NCBI RefSeq assembly: GCF_003182155.1
Contig: NZ_QGTG01000006.1
Location: 186,001-250,000 of the forward strand
Length of the DNA: 64,000 nt
Direction of reading: 5' to 3'
Source: Chitinophaga sp. S165
Lineage (GTDB): Bacteria; Bacteroidota; Bacteroidia; Chitinophagales; Chitinophagaceae
Shown here: in pieces, positions 34,539 to 42,706 of the stretch
How the letters are laid out: every line of letters starts with the position of its first letter
Numbering within the stretch: position 1 is the first letter of the stretch
Translations under genes and position numbers: made by a program
Notes under the pieces: model-generated
Told to the model about the DNA's origin: nothing
Seen by the model: only the letters and a program-made list of their open reading frames with translations
The model's database searches: none

Positions 34539-34568
34539 ATCCTTTTGTTTAATAAAAATATCCCCGAT

Positions 34569-35279
34569 ATGGCTATTTCCGAAAAATATGGCCGTACCTA
34601 TCATTTTCCGTTCTCGCCGGGCACTACCAGCGATGATCGCATTCAGCATGATTATTGGCAGTACATTACTGCTATCCCATCACTGATGCATACGGAAAAA
34701 CTGGACGGTGAAAATAATTGTCTGTCCCGCTATGGTGTGTTTGCACGCTCGCATGTAGCGCCGACCACATCACCCTGGACAGAAAGCCTGCGCCGCTACT
34801 GGCAGCTGGTAAAGCATGATCTGGGCAACCTGGAAATATTCCTGGAGAACCTGTATGCAGTACATTCAATCGCATACAAAAACCTTGATCATCATTTCTA
34901 CGTGTTTGCCATAAGAGAACATGACCGTTGGTTGAGTTGGGAAGAGACCAGCTTTTACGCTGCGATGCTCGATCTGCCAACAGTACCGGTTATCAGACAA
35001 ATGCAGACGCCACTGGTGAAGGCCGGTTTTGAAAATGAGGTCCTCAACATTGTAAAAGGCCCCGGCAGCTTTAGCGCATGCGACGCTGCAACGGGAACGC
35101 CTGCTACAATGGAAGGGATCGTTACTCGCAATGCAGCCGCGTTTCCGGTTCATGCATTCGCTGAAAATGTATTTAAGTATGTAAGAAAGGGGCACGTGAA
35201 AACAGATGTGCACTGGACGCGTAACTGGCGCCGTGCCGCCCTGAAAAATGAAGGAGGTAACTATGTGGACGATCACTGA
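34569..35279 (+). CDS. ATP-dependent RNA ligase (T4 Rnl-related nucleotidyltransferase)
   Basis: A 236-residue covalent nucleotidyltransferase ligase. Motif I is E-K44-L-D-G (HTEKLDGENNCL), with Lys44 the adenylated residue. HHFYVFAIREHDRW (108-121) fits motif IIIa/III, M-E182-G-I-V fits motif IV, and VFKYVRKGHVK (201-211; Lys203 and Lys207) fits motif V. It is a minimal ligase lacking a large extra domain. RNA ligases of this family (PF09414) seal 3'-OH/5'-phosphate RNA ends. Start at ATG 34569; TTG 34545 is less likely. The downstream HD-Pnk gene overlaps it by 17 nt, so the two form a healing-and-sealing operon. DNA substrates cannot be excluded. Confidence 0.88.
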   Translation: MAISEKYGRTYHFPFSPGTTSDDRIQHDYWQYITAIPSLMHTEKLDGENNCLSRYGVFARSHVAPTTSPWTESLRRYWQLVKHDLGNLEIFLENLYAVHSIAYKNLDHHFYVFAIREHDRWLSWEETSFYAAMLDLPTVPVIRQMQTPLVKAGFENEVLNIVKGPGSFSACDAATGTPATMEGIVTRNAAAFPVHAFAENVFKYVRKGHVKTDVHWTRNWRRAALKNEGGNYVDDH

Positions 35280-36375
35280 AAATAGATCATGGCCCTACCT
35301 GGAGCAGACGTACGATTGGGTGCGCGATATGCAGGATGTGCCGCAGGACCCCGTACATCACGGAGAAGGAAATGTGGCCATCCATACGCAGATGGTACTG
35401 GAGGCATTGCAACAGCTGCCTGCATACCAGGCACTGTCTGCGCAGGATCAGGAGATCCTGTGGGCAGCAGCACTATTGCACGATGTAGAGAAACGGAGTA
35501 CGACAGTAATAGAGCCCGACGGACATATTACATCAGCAGGTCACGCCAGGAAAGGAGAGGGGACTGCCCGGCAGATCTTATACCGGGAAATTCCGGCGCC
35601 TTTCCATATCCGCGAACAGATCGCCAAACTGGTGAAATATCATAGCTTGCCATTATGGCTACTGGAAAAACGCGATCCGCTGGGTACCATCATTCACGCA
35701 GCGTTACAGGTGAACACACAGCACCTTGCCCTGCTTGCCCGTGCTGATATGATCGGACGCATAGCGCTTGATACTGCCGAACTATTGTACCGTATTGATT
35801 GCTTCGAGGAGTATTGCAAAGAGCACCAATGCTGGGGTACAAGCTGGCCTTTCGAAAATGCACAGGCCCGGATGCATTACCTGCGGAAAGGCGATGCTGC
35901 TCCCGGCTATGTTCCGTATAAAGCGCCCGCCGTGCAGGTCGTGATCATGAGCGGACTGCCGGGAGCCGGTAAGGATACTTATGTGAAGAAACACTATCCG
36001 CAGCCGGAATGGGAGATCATTACCCTGGATAATATCCGTTCGCAGATGAAGATCAGCCCCACCGATAAAAGCGGTACGGGTAAGGTGGTGCAGGCAGCTA
36101 AAGAGCAGGCAAGAGTATGTCTGAGGAGTAAGCGTTCATTCGTCTGGAATGCCACCAATACCACCCACCAGATGAGAGAACAGCTGATAGCCCTCTGTTT
36201 GCAATACGACGCCCATGTTACAGTCGTGTATGTGGAAGTGCCTTATAAGGAACTATTCCGGCAGAATGGCGGTAGGGAAGCCATCGTACCGCATAACGCC
36301 ATGCAGAAACTGATCAATAAACTGGAGATCCCTGATCTCACAGAAGCGCATGAAGTCATTTATCATGTACGCTGA
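35263..36375 (+). CDS. HD-Pnk: HD-domain phosphoesterase fused to polynucleotide 5'-kinase
   Basis: A 370-residue bifunctional end-healing enzyme. The N-terminal HD domain (about 25-200) has HHGEGNVAIHTQM (His33, His41) and AALLHDVEKRST (His73-Asp74), with KYHSLP further on; in the known Runella HD-Pnk this type of domain removes 2',3'-cyclic or 3' phosphates. The C-terminal kinase (about 222-370) has P-loop G231-LPGAGKDT, ITLDNIRSQM with the acceptor-site Asp, WNATNTTHQMR, and the lid RQNGGREAIVP. Together they create 3'-OH and 5'-phosphate ends for the ligase encoded just upstream. A full AAGGAGG (35251-35257), unusual in this phylum, selects ATG 35263 inside the ligase 3' end and implies translational coupling. 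Confidence 0.92.
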   Translation: MWTITENRSWPYLEQTYDWVRDMQDVPQDPVHHGEGNVAIHTQMVLEALQQLPAYQALSAQDQEILWAAALLHDVEKRSTTVIEPDGHITSAGHARKGEGTARQILYREIPAPFHIREQIAKLVKYHSLPLWLLEKRDPLGTIIHAALQVNTQHLALLARADMIGRIALDTAELLYRIDCFEEYCKEHQCWGTSWPFENAQARMHYLRKGDAAPGYVPYKAPAVQVVIMSGLPGAGKDTYVKKHYPQPEWEIITLDNIRSQMKISPTDKSGTGKVVQAAKEQARVCLRSKRSFVWNATNTTHQMREQLIALCLQYDAHVTVVYVEVPYKELFRQNGGREAIVPHNAMQKLINKLEIPDLTEAHEVIYHVR

Positions 36376-36382
36376 AAAATAA

Positions 36383-36420
36383 AGAACGCCGGTTATTAAC
36401 TTTACCGGCGTTCTCTTTGT
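36383..36420 (+). terminator. Terminator of the RNA-repair operon
   Basis: AGAACGCCGGT (36383-36393) pairs with ACCGGCGTTCT (36404-36414), 11-bp perfect stem with 10-nt loop, followed by CTTTGTT. Confidence 0.78.
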
Positions 36421-36445
36421 TATTATATTGGATCATACGGTAACA

Positions 36446-37651
36446 ATGAAAAGTCTTATAATCCTGATAATCGTATCTGTGATATTTGCCGGCAGCCTTT
36501 TATGCGCCGCCTTTAATCCCGGCCCTGTATCCCCAATGGAAACACCGGCTTTTGCCGGATCAGCGGCATGCGGCTCCTGTCACAGTGAGATCTTCAAAAG
36601 CACCCGCCATACCGCCCATTTTCTAAGCTCCGCCCTGCCCGATGATGAACATATCAAAGGCAACTTTACCCCCGGTAAGAACCTGTTTGAATACAATAAA
36701 TGGATGGTGGTGGAACTGGAAAAGAAAGACAGTGTCTTTCTGCAAACAGCCTATATGAATGGCTTTCCTACAGAACAAAGGGAATTTGGGATTGTGATCG
36801 GCTCCGGCAGGAAAGGGCAGACTTACCTGTACTGGGATAAAAATAGCCTCTTCCAGCTACCCGTATCTTACTATACGCCAGGAAACGATTGGTGTAATAG
36901 TCCCGGTTATTCGGAAAACTACATCCGCTTTGACAGGGTTATCACCGCTGCTTGTCTGGAATGCCACGCCACGTACGCCGAAGTAAAAGAAAAGAAAGGC
37001 AAAAGCACATATAACAAACAGTCTATTCTGTATGGAGTGTCTTGTGAAAGATGCCACGGTCCGGGAGCAGCCCACGTTGCATTTCACACAGCACACCCGG
37101 AAGAAAAGAAAGCAAATAGTATCATCAACACAAAACACTTATCACGCCAGCAACGCCTGGATGGCTGTGCGCTTTGTCATTCAGGACTTCGAAAACCTAA
37201 ACAACCGGCTTTCACTTATATGATAGGGCAGAAGCTGGATGATTATTCCGTTCCCAATTACGACGTGGATACTGTCAGTGGACTGGACGTTCATGGCAAC
37301 CAGTATGGACTACTGACCGCAAGCAAATGTTTTAAAATAGCAGAGCAGCTGGACTGTTCCTCCTGTCACAATGTACACGTCAGCGAAAGGAATGATATGC
37401 TTACATTCTCACAACGCTGTATGAATTGCCATAATCAAAACGGTGTGGCCCATAATACCTGTTCTTTCAAACCGCCCGAAGGTATCTTGCTTAGCAGCAA
37501 CTGCGTGGATTGTCACATGCCTTTACTGCCATCTAAGAAAATTATGTTGAAGCTTGCTAATGCAACAACAGTAACACCCGATCTGGTACGTACGCATCTG
37601 GTAAAAGTCTATCCGGATGCAACGAAGGAATTTCTGGAGAAGAAAAGGTGA
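36446..37651 (+). CDS. Heptaheme c-type cytochrome
   Basis: A 401-residue exported cytochrome. Residues 1-22 are a signal peptide or anchor (MKSLIILIIVSVIFAGSLLC). Seven CxxCH haem-attachment motifs are present in order: CGSCH (42-46), CLECH, CERCH, CALCH, CSSCH, CMNCH and CVDCH. The layout resembles cytochrome c552/c554-type multihaem proteins (HTAHFLSSALP after the first haem, GVSCERCHGPGAAHV in the middle). The CxxCH series predicts periplasmic electron transfer; no reductase or quinol dehydrogenase partner is adjacent. ATG 36446 is preferred over TTG 36428. It is isolated by terminators on both sides. Confidence 0.88.
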   Translation: MKSLIILIIVSVIFAGSLLCAAFNPGPVSPMETPAFAGSAACGSCHSEIFKSTRHTAHFLSSALPDDEHIKGNFTPGKNLFEYNKWMVVELEKKDSVFLQTAYMNGFPTEQREFGIVIGSGRKGQTYLYWDKNSLFQLPVSYYTPGNDWCNSPGYSENYIRFDRVITAACLECHATYAEVKEKKGKSTYNKQSILYGVSCERCHGPGAAHVAFHTAHPEEKKANSIINTKHLSRQQRLDGCALCHSGLRKPKQPAFTYMIGQKLDDYSVPNYDVDTVSGLDVHGNQYGLLTASKCFKIAEQLDCSSCHNVHVSERNDMLTFSQRCMNCHNQNGVAHNTCSFKPPEGILLSSNCVDCHMPLLPSKKIMLKLANATTVTPDLVRTHLVKVYPDATKEFLEKKR

Positions 37652-37687
37652 GAAACTCTGGCTCATTCATGATTTTCTGCAAAATAG

Positions 37688-37726
37688 AAAGGCTGACCCA
37701 TTTGGGCCAGCCTTTAATATTTTCTT
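37688..37726 (+). terminator. Terminator of the heptaheme cytochrome gene
   Basis: AAAGGCTG and CCC (37688-37699) pair with GGG and CAGCCTTT (37704-37715) around a short loop; AATATTTTCTT follows. Confidence 0.6.
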
Positions 37727-37737
37727 GTCTTATAATG

Positions 37738-37908
37738 CTATAATGCTTTTAAAGCAGCCATAAAAGCATCTGCCTGTTCTTTGGTCTTAATAATGTAATG
37801 TAGCGATGATCTGTGACGTGCAGATGTCTTCATCTTAACCGGCTTGCCTGTTAAGCGAGCTTTTTCAATTAAGCTCAAAACCTTATCTTCTACTGTTTTG
37901 TCTTTCAT
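37738..37908 (-). CDS. Small basic protein paired with the DUF6934-like gene
   Basis: A 56-residue protein from ATG 37908 (MKDKTVEDKVLSLIEKARLTG), basic, predicted helix-strand-helix, ending DAFMAALKAL. No family recognised with certainty. It lies 45 nt downstream of the larger gene on the same strand, and both have a more AT-rich composition than their neighbours. The pairing of a small and a medium unknown protein is consistent with a toxin-antitoxin or immunity-like accessory module, but that is only a guess. The upstream frame to 37950 lacks a good start. Confidence 0.55.
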   Translation of the reverse strand: MKDKTVEDKVLSLIEKARLTGKPVKMKTSARHRSSLHYIIKTKEQADAFMAALKAL

Positions 37909-37953
37909 AATAATAAAGTTAATATTTTTTGCCGAATTTGGTGTCGACAAGTC

Positions 37954-38517
37954 TTACTTTGTGTTTATATTAAAAATGAAGTAGTTATACATGAAGTCTA
38001 AATGTCGCGGACTGTCTCGTGTAATACTTATGAGGTCGGGTTTAATATCATTAAAATCAAATGGGTTTTCATATTGACATTTGCCCATTCTCGTTATTCT
38101 TACATAATACTTCAACGCTCCTATATTGAAGTATTGGCTCAAATAGTCAAAATTGTTTATGATAAAACGATAGTATAGCAACGCCCGTAAATTATCAGAG
38201 CCATCAATTCCAATAAAATGATCGCGATTGTTGACAAGATATGCTTGAGCATGCAAAAGAATAGTGGAAAAGACCTTCGAATAGTCTTTATGTTTCAATT
38301 GGACTTTATCGTCAATCTCTCCATTAATATCTGGTGGTCCGAACGCCAGATTGTATACATTAGGCAATAAATCATGAGCCTCAGGACTTATTTCTATAAT
38401 TAACTTTTTTTTGCCCCCATTTGCGAGTTCTGTTTCAAAACTAGCCAATGTCAATTCATTTGATGCCGTACTGATATCATAGACATCATCGAAGTTAATT
38501 TTAACTGCGATAGCCAT
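37954..38517 (-). CDS. DUF6934-like protein of unknown function
   Basis: A 187-residue soluble protein that begins MAIAVKINFDDVYDIST. The middle has GGKKKLIIEISPEA, VYNLAFGPPDINGEIDDK and KDYSKVFSTILLHAQAYL, and the second half LRALLYYRFIINNFDYLSQYF; the order (KG-rich strand, YNLAFG, then a helix with an aromatic RLYR-like motif) resembles DUF6934 proteins of Bacteroidota, an uncharacterised family. No membrane segment or catalytic motif is clear. It is first in a two-gene unit with the 56-residue gene. Composition is AT-rich, as is the 270-nt gap upstream, suggesting recent arrival. Confidence 0.6.
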   Translation of the reverse strand: MAIAVKINFDDVYDISTASNELTLASFETELANGGKKKLIIEISPEAHDLLPNVYNLAFGPPDINGEIDDKVQLKHKDYSKVFSTILLHAQAYLVNNRDHFIGIDGSDNLRALLYYRFIINNFDYLSQYFNIGALKYYVRITRMGKCQYENPFDFNDIKPDLISITRDSPRHLDFMYNYFIFNINTK

Positions 38518-38724
38518 TTAATTTGCTGATTTGGATTAATATTAGAGAGATCTATCCTCTATAGAAAGTGTATAGAGATTGTTTACTAGTAAATGCTAAA
38601 ATTCACATAACAATGGATATGCTCATTTAAAATCAAAATTCCACTTTTCAATTTATAAATAAGTTAATGACCAGTTAATAATAGATTTTTTTTCATAGAG
38701 GACTGTCGTCAATGCCCTAAAACA
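38518..38724. other. AT-rich gap without a recognised gene
   Basis: The sequence is strongly AT-rich (for example TAATAGATTTTTTTTC near 38682). It holds no frame of note and no repeat that I can define; it presumably carries the promoter of the two-gene module, though a TAnnTTTG element is not obvious on the minus strand. Confidence 0.4.
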
Positions 38725-38770
38725 ATTTGGGTTGAACTAAAGTACATTCATACCTCAGTGCAACCCAAAT
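38725..38770 (-). terminator. Probable terminator of the TonB receptor gene
   Basis: ATTTGGGTTG (38725-38734) pairs with CAACCCAAAT (38761-38770); read on the minus strand the stem is followed by TGTTTTAG. The loop of 26 nt is long. Confidence 0.45.
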
Positions 38771-38790
38771 AAAAACTATCTGAATTCCGA

Positions 38791-41001
38791 TCAGAACTTA
38801 TAACTCAACGTTCCCCTGATGTTAAACGGAGTTCCCGGCGTAAAATGTATCTCCGTAACCGGCGCTGGCTCATCTTTCAATCTGCTCTCCGTTGCAAACT
38901 GTGTTTCATTCCATGCAGTATTAAAGATATTTTCAGTGATCACACCAATGGTGAATTGTTTATACTGATAACTGATATTCGCATCAGTAACACAATATCC
39001 TTTCGCAACAATACTGTTATCTTCATTCGCAGGACGATGCCCCAGGTAACGTGTATTAATCCCGGCATTAATACCTGACGGATGATGCAGACTAACACCA
39101 CCGGCCACAGTAACTACAGGTGCCAGCGGAATACGGTCTTCACCTTTTGCAGCCTCATTGGAACGGCCATGTGTATAAGTGAGATCACCATTGATGAATA
39201 TCCATCTGCCTAACTGATAACGTGCGCCCAGGTCAATCCCTTTACGCGTGGTTTTGCCACTTGGTTCAACAATACCGGCATCACCCACATATACAAATTC
39301 CTGTTCCAGGAACAGATACCATAAAGCAGTGTTCACCACCAGTTTCGATACAGGTTTCCATATCAATCCAAGATCAGCGCCGTAAGCACCAGGCAATGTT
39401 TCAAGACCTTTCTGGGCTACTACCACACGGGTATCATTGCTATGAAATCCTTTACCCAGTTTTAAGAAATACTGGATCTTGTTACTGGGATTATACAGGA
39501 AGTTCAGTTTGGGGCTTACAATAGATTTGCCTTGTGATTGTGTAGCATAAGCAGTAGCCAGTTTATCAACGTAATCAAACTCGAAATGATCCACACGTAC
39601 TGCCGGATTGATCAACCAGTTACCAAGTTTATATTCAGCACTTGCATAAGCATACAGGTTTGTTTCATTAACGTCTCCCAGTTTCAATTGCTCAAGCGTT
39701 GTCTTCCTGTTTACGGTATGTGACAACTCAATGTTATCTACATTATCATTACGCAAACCTACGGCCGCCTTAAACTCAAGTGGATTGCCTCCGGGATAAA
39801 AGCTTTTGTTCAACTCTGATTCAAAACCAAAGATGCTCCTGTTTTCTTTCTGCCTGATCTGATCTCCGTTCACAGGATCTTCCAGGAAGAAAGTGAAGTT
39901 GGAATACAACTCGAAGTTATAACGGCTGTAGAAAGCAGTGCTTCTTACAAAAGTATTTTCATCAACATGTTTGAGATATTGCAGATTGACATTGGTACGG
40001 CTTGTATTACCACCCTCAGTATTGTCAATAGCACCAAAACGGGTGATCAGTCCAGCGTCAATAGCTCTCTGCGGGATCTGACCGCTCGCATCCCATTTGC
40101 TGTTAAAGTGGGATACAGACAAGGACAGCTTATCGTTATTGTCCATGTAGGCAGTGTATTTACCCGTCAGGTTAATACGGTTAAAATGTTGTGGAGATAC
40201 AAAATATCCGTCTGTCATCTGGTAATCTGCCGCAACATATGCAGACTGTTTACCATCATTTACCAGGTTAAACATACCCAGTGTCCTGTAGGTATTGAAC
40301 TTACCGGCTTCCACTGTCACATTGTTATTGTCAAGCCTTTCTCTCGTTTTAAAAGCAACATAACCTGCCGTAGCAAGATTGCCTTTATCAGCATGATAAG
40401 GCCCTTTATCAAAATCAATATTCTCAATGATCTCAGGGATCAGGAAGTGAAGGTCTGCATAACCTTGTCCGTGCGCATGGCTTACCATATTGACAGGCAT
40501 ACCGTCTACGCTTATATTGATATCAGTACCATGATCAATATCAAATCCACGCAGAAAGATCTGCTCAGCCTTACCACCACCGGCATGCTGACCAATGAAT
40601 AGTCCCGGCACTTTACGCAGCAGTTCCTGTGAAGATTTTACGGGATTAGTTTTAAGATCGATATCAGAAATAATATTCAGATGTCTGATAGAAGAAGTGA
40701 TCGCCACTTCATTCAGTTCAAGATTGGAAGGCTCGAGTATGATGGTCTGTGATTGCTTTTGAAGTACGAGCACCTGTGTCTTAAAGGAAACGTGCGATAC
40801 CTTCAGTGTGTCGCCCGGTTGCCCGTCCTGCAATCTAAAGGTGCCAACTTCGTTAGTATGTGTATGAGCACCGGTACGTTGGTTGTAAACAGTAGCCTCC
40901 TGCAATGGACGTCTTTCGCGATCATATACGGAGCCGCCATAGTTCTGTGCATAAGCACTAATGGTACATAAAGAGAACAGCAGGGTAAAGATTTTCTGCA
41001 T
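38791..41001 (-). CDS. TonB-dependent receptor
   Basis: A 736-residue outer-membrane receptor. Signal peptide MQKIFTLLFSLCTISAYAQ; residues about 20-90 form a carboxypeptidase-regulatory-like (CarboxypepD) domain; the plug (about 110-225) has SSQELLRKVPGLFIGQHAGGG, FLRGFDIDHGTDI and YADLHFLIPEIIENIDFDKGP; a 22-strand barrel follows and the protein ends GTLSYKF with a terminal Phe, as needed for BAM insertion. No SusD partner is adjacent, so it is more like a siderophore, metal or cofactor receptor than a SusC; substrate is not readable from sequence. The plug signature YHADKGNLATAGYV is shared by a widespread receptor subfamily in Bacteroidota and Proteobacteria. Confidence 0.92.
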   Translation of the reverse strand: MQKIFTLLFSLCTISAYAQNYGGSVYDRERRPLQEATVYNQRTGAHTHTNEVGTFRLQDGQPGDTLKVSHVSFKTQVLVLQKQSQTIILEPSNLELNEVAITSSIRHLNIISDIDLKTNPVKSSQELLRKVPGLFIGQHAGGGKAEQIFLRGFDIDHGTDINISVDGMPVNMVSHAHGQGYADLHFLIPEIIENIDFDKGPYHADKGNLATAGYVAFKTRERLDNNNVTVEAGKFNTYRTLGMFNLVNDGKQSAYVAADYQMTDGYFVSPQHFNRINLTGKYTAYMDNNDKLSLSVSHFNSKWDASGQIPQRAIDAGLITRFGAIDNTEGGNTSRTNVNLQYLKHVDENTFVRSTAFYSRYNFELYSNFTFFLEDPVNGDQIRQKENRSIFGFESELNKSFYPGGNPLEFKAAVGLRNDNVDNIELSHTVNRKTTLEQLKLGDVNETNLYAYASAEYKLGNWLINPAVRVDHFEFDYVDKLATAYATQSQGKSIVSPKLNFLYNPSNKIQYFLKLGKGFHSNDTRVVVAQKGLETLPGAYGADLGLIWKPVSKLVVNTALWYLFLEQEFVYVGDAGIVEPSGKTTRKGIDLGARYQLGRWIFINGDLTYTHGRSNEAAKGEDRIPLAPVVTVAGGVSLHHPSGINAGINTRYLGHRPANEDNSIVAKGYCVTDANISYQYKQFTIGVITENIFNTAWNETQFATESRLKDEPAPVTEIHFTPGTPFNIRGTLSYKF

Positions 41002-41056
41002 ATAGGTTGTGTCGGTTTTGGTTAGTAGTCAAAAGTATATGAGGTCACAAAACCGG

Positions 41057-41064
41057 CAAAGGTA
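41057..41064 (-). promoter_or_regulatory. -7 element for the TonB receptor gene
   Basis: TACCTTTG on the minus strand, 56 nt before the ATG at 41001. No convincing -33 element at the usual spacing; no Fur-like box recognised. Confidence 0.4.
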
Positions 41065-41232
41065 AGGAATTGGTTAACAATTCATTTAATATTTCAGCCA
41101 TTAAATATTTCCGTTCATCCCTTTTTCTTTTCTATTAACTTGTGTCCGCAATAAAGTATCTCTATATTAGCACACGTCAAAAGGTCTCAACTTTTTATTA
41201 TTCCACTTTTGACTAAATCTTATTATAACGTT

Positions 41233-42687
41233 ATGTTACTTAGATCGAAGAATCATGCAAGCCGGTCTTTGATGGGGTTCCTGTGTCTCTATGGCATAGG
41301 AATGGTAGTTTCCCATCCGGTTTCTGCACAATCACCTGCTTTGCCATTGAAGGACTTATCAGCCTTCCGCGAGCCAGGCCAGAGCTGGAGTATCACCAGC
41401 GATGCCTCCGCAAAACTTGACAATCCTCATGTATTAGACGCTGTAGCAGGTACGGGGGTACTATTCAACATGCCGGACAAAAAACATCCGGGAAAAGATC
41501 TTTTCTCCACCGAAGAATATGGTGATGTTGACATTGAATTTGACTACATGATGGCGCCGGAGTCAAATTCAGGTATTTATCTGCAGGGCAGATATGAGAT
41601 CCAGTTACTGGATAGCTGGCAAAACACCAAAGTGCCTAAACCGGGCGACAATGGTGGTATTTACCAACGCTGGGACGACAAACGTCCCGACGGTCAGCAG
41701 GGTTATGATGGCCACGCACCTCGCGTGAACGCCAGCCGTGCACCGGGTCTGTGGCAGCACATGAAGATCTCCTTCCTGGCGCCTAAATTCGACGCTTCCG
41801 GTAAAAAGATCGCTAATGCACGTATGCTGCTCGTTGAACTGAATGGTGTGACCATCCACGAAAACGTAGAGCTGGAAGGACCAACCCGTGGTTCTATCGG
41901 CGGTGGCGATGAAAAAGCTACTGGCCCGATCCGCTTCCAGGGCGACCATGGCGCTGTTGCTTTCCGCAATATCGAGATCAGGAAACCTTCCCAGGCAACC
42001 GCTGGTGGCAGGGAAAATAACAGGTTTGCAGATCCTATCCTGCTGGACGCACCAACAAATACACTCCTGCGCAGCTTCATGGATGTGAAGAACAACAAAC
42101 GTGTTGTACATGCTATCTCCGTAGGAACTCCTGAAAAGGTGCATTATACCTATGATCTTGACAAAGGCATGGTTGCACAGGTTTGGAGAGGCGAATTCCT
42201 CGACGTAACACCAATGTGGCACGAGAGAGGAAACGGTTGCTCACGCCCACGTGGCGCCGTGCAGTTCCTCGGTGAGCCATACTTTACTTTAAGCAAACTG
42301 GCTTCTCCACAGGCAGCCTGGATGACCGATACAACCGGTTCCGGATATCGTCCTAAAGGTTATGTACTGGATGAACATGACCTGCCTACCTTCCGTTACC
42401 AGGTATATGGTACATCAGTATCCGATGCAGTACGTGTTCTCTCCGAAGGCCGTGGCGTACGCCGCGAGCTGACCGTAGCGACGCCTGTTGACGGACTGTA
42501 TGCTAAGCTGGCAGAAGGTAGCACCATAGAAACACCTTCAAAGGATCTGTATATTATAGATGGAAAGTCTTATTACCTCCAGCTGGAAGATGCCGGTGGT
42601 GAGAAACCTGTAATACGTGAAGCAGGTGCGACGAAAGAACTGATCATTCCTGTTCACGGTAAACTGAGCTATTCCATCCTTTTCTAA
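41233..42687 (+). CDS. Secreted two-domain DUF1080 protein
   Basis: A 484-residue exported protein starting at ATG 41233 with a long signal peptide (SLMGFLCLYGIGMVV, cleavage after VSAQ). Residues about 40-255 are a DUF1080 domain: VLFNMPDKKHPGKDLFSTEEYGD-like strands, MAPESNSGIYLQGRYEIQLLD, GGIYQRWD, VELNGVTIHENVELEGPT, and GPIRFQGDHGAVAFRNIEI. The C-terminal half (about 270-484) is a beta-rich domain without a recognised name. It is followed after 19 nt by the beta-propeller/cytochrome gene, so it is likely secreted together with a redox partner acting on the same oxidised sugar. TTG 41209 is an unlikely start. Confidence 0.83.
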   Translation: MLLRSKNHASRSLMGFLCLYGIGMVVSHPVSAQSPALPLKDLSAFREPGQSWSITSDASAKLDNPHVLDAVAGTGVLFNMPDKKHPGKDLFSTEEYGDVDIEFDYMMAPESNSGIYLQGRYEIQLLDSWQNTKVPKPGDNGGIYQRWDDKRPDGQQGYDGHAPRVNASRAPGLWQHMKISFLAPKFDASGKKIANARMLLVELNGVTIHENVELEGPTRGSIGGGDEKATGPIRFQGDHGAVAFRNIEIRKPSQATAGGRENNRFADPILLDAPTNTLLRSFMDVKNNKRVVHAISVGTPEKVHYTYDLDKGMVAQVWRGEFLDVTPMWHERGNGCSRPRGAVQFLGEPYFTLSKLASPQAAWMTDTTGSGYRPKGYVLDEHDLPTFRYQVYGTSVSDAVRVLSEGRGVRRELTVATPVDGLYAKLAEGSTIETPSKDLYIIDGKSYYLQLEDAGGEKPVIREAGATKELIIPVHGKLSYSILF

Positions 42688-42706
42688 TTCCTTTCGACTA
42701 TTACAA

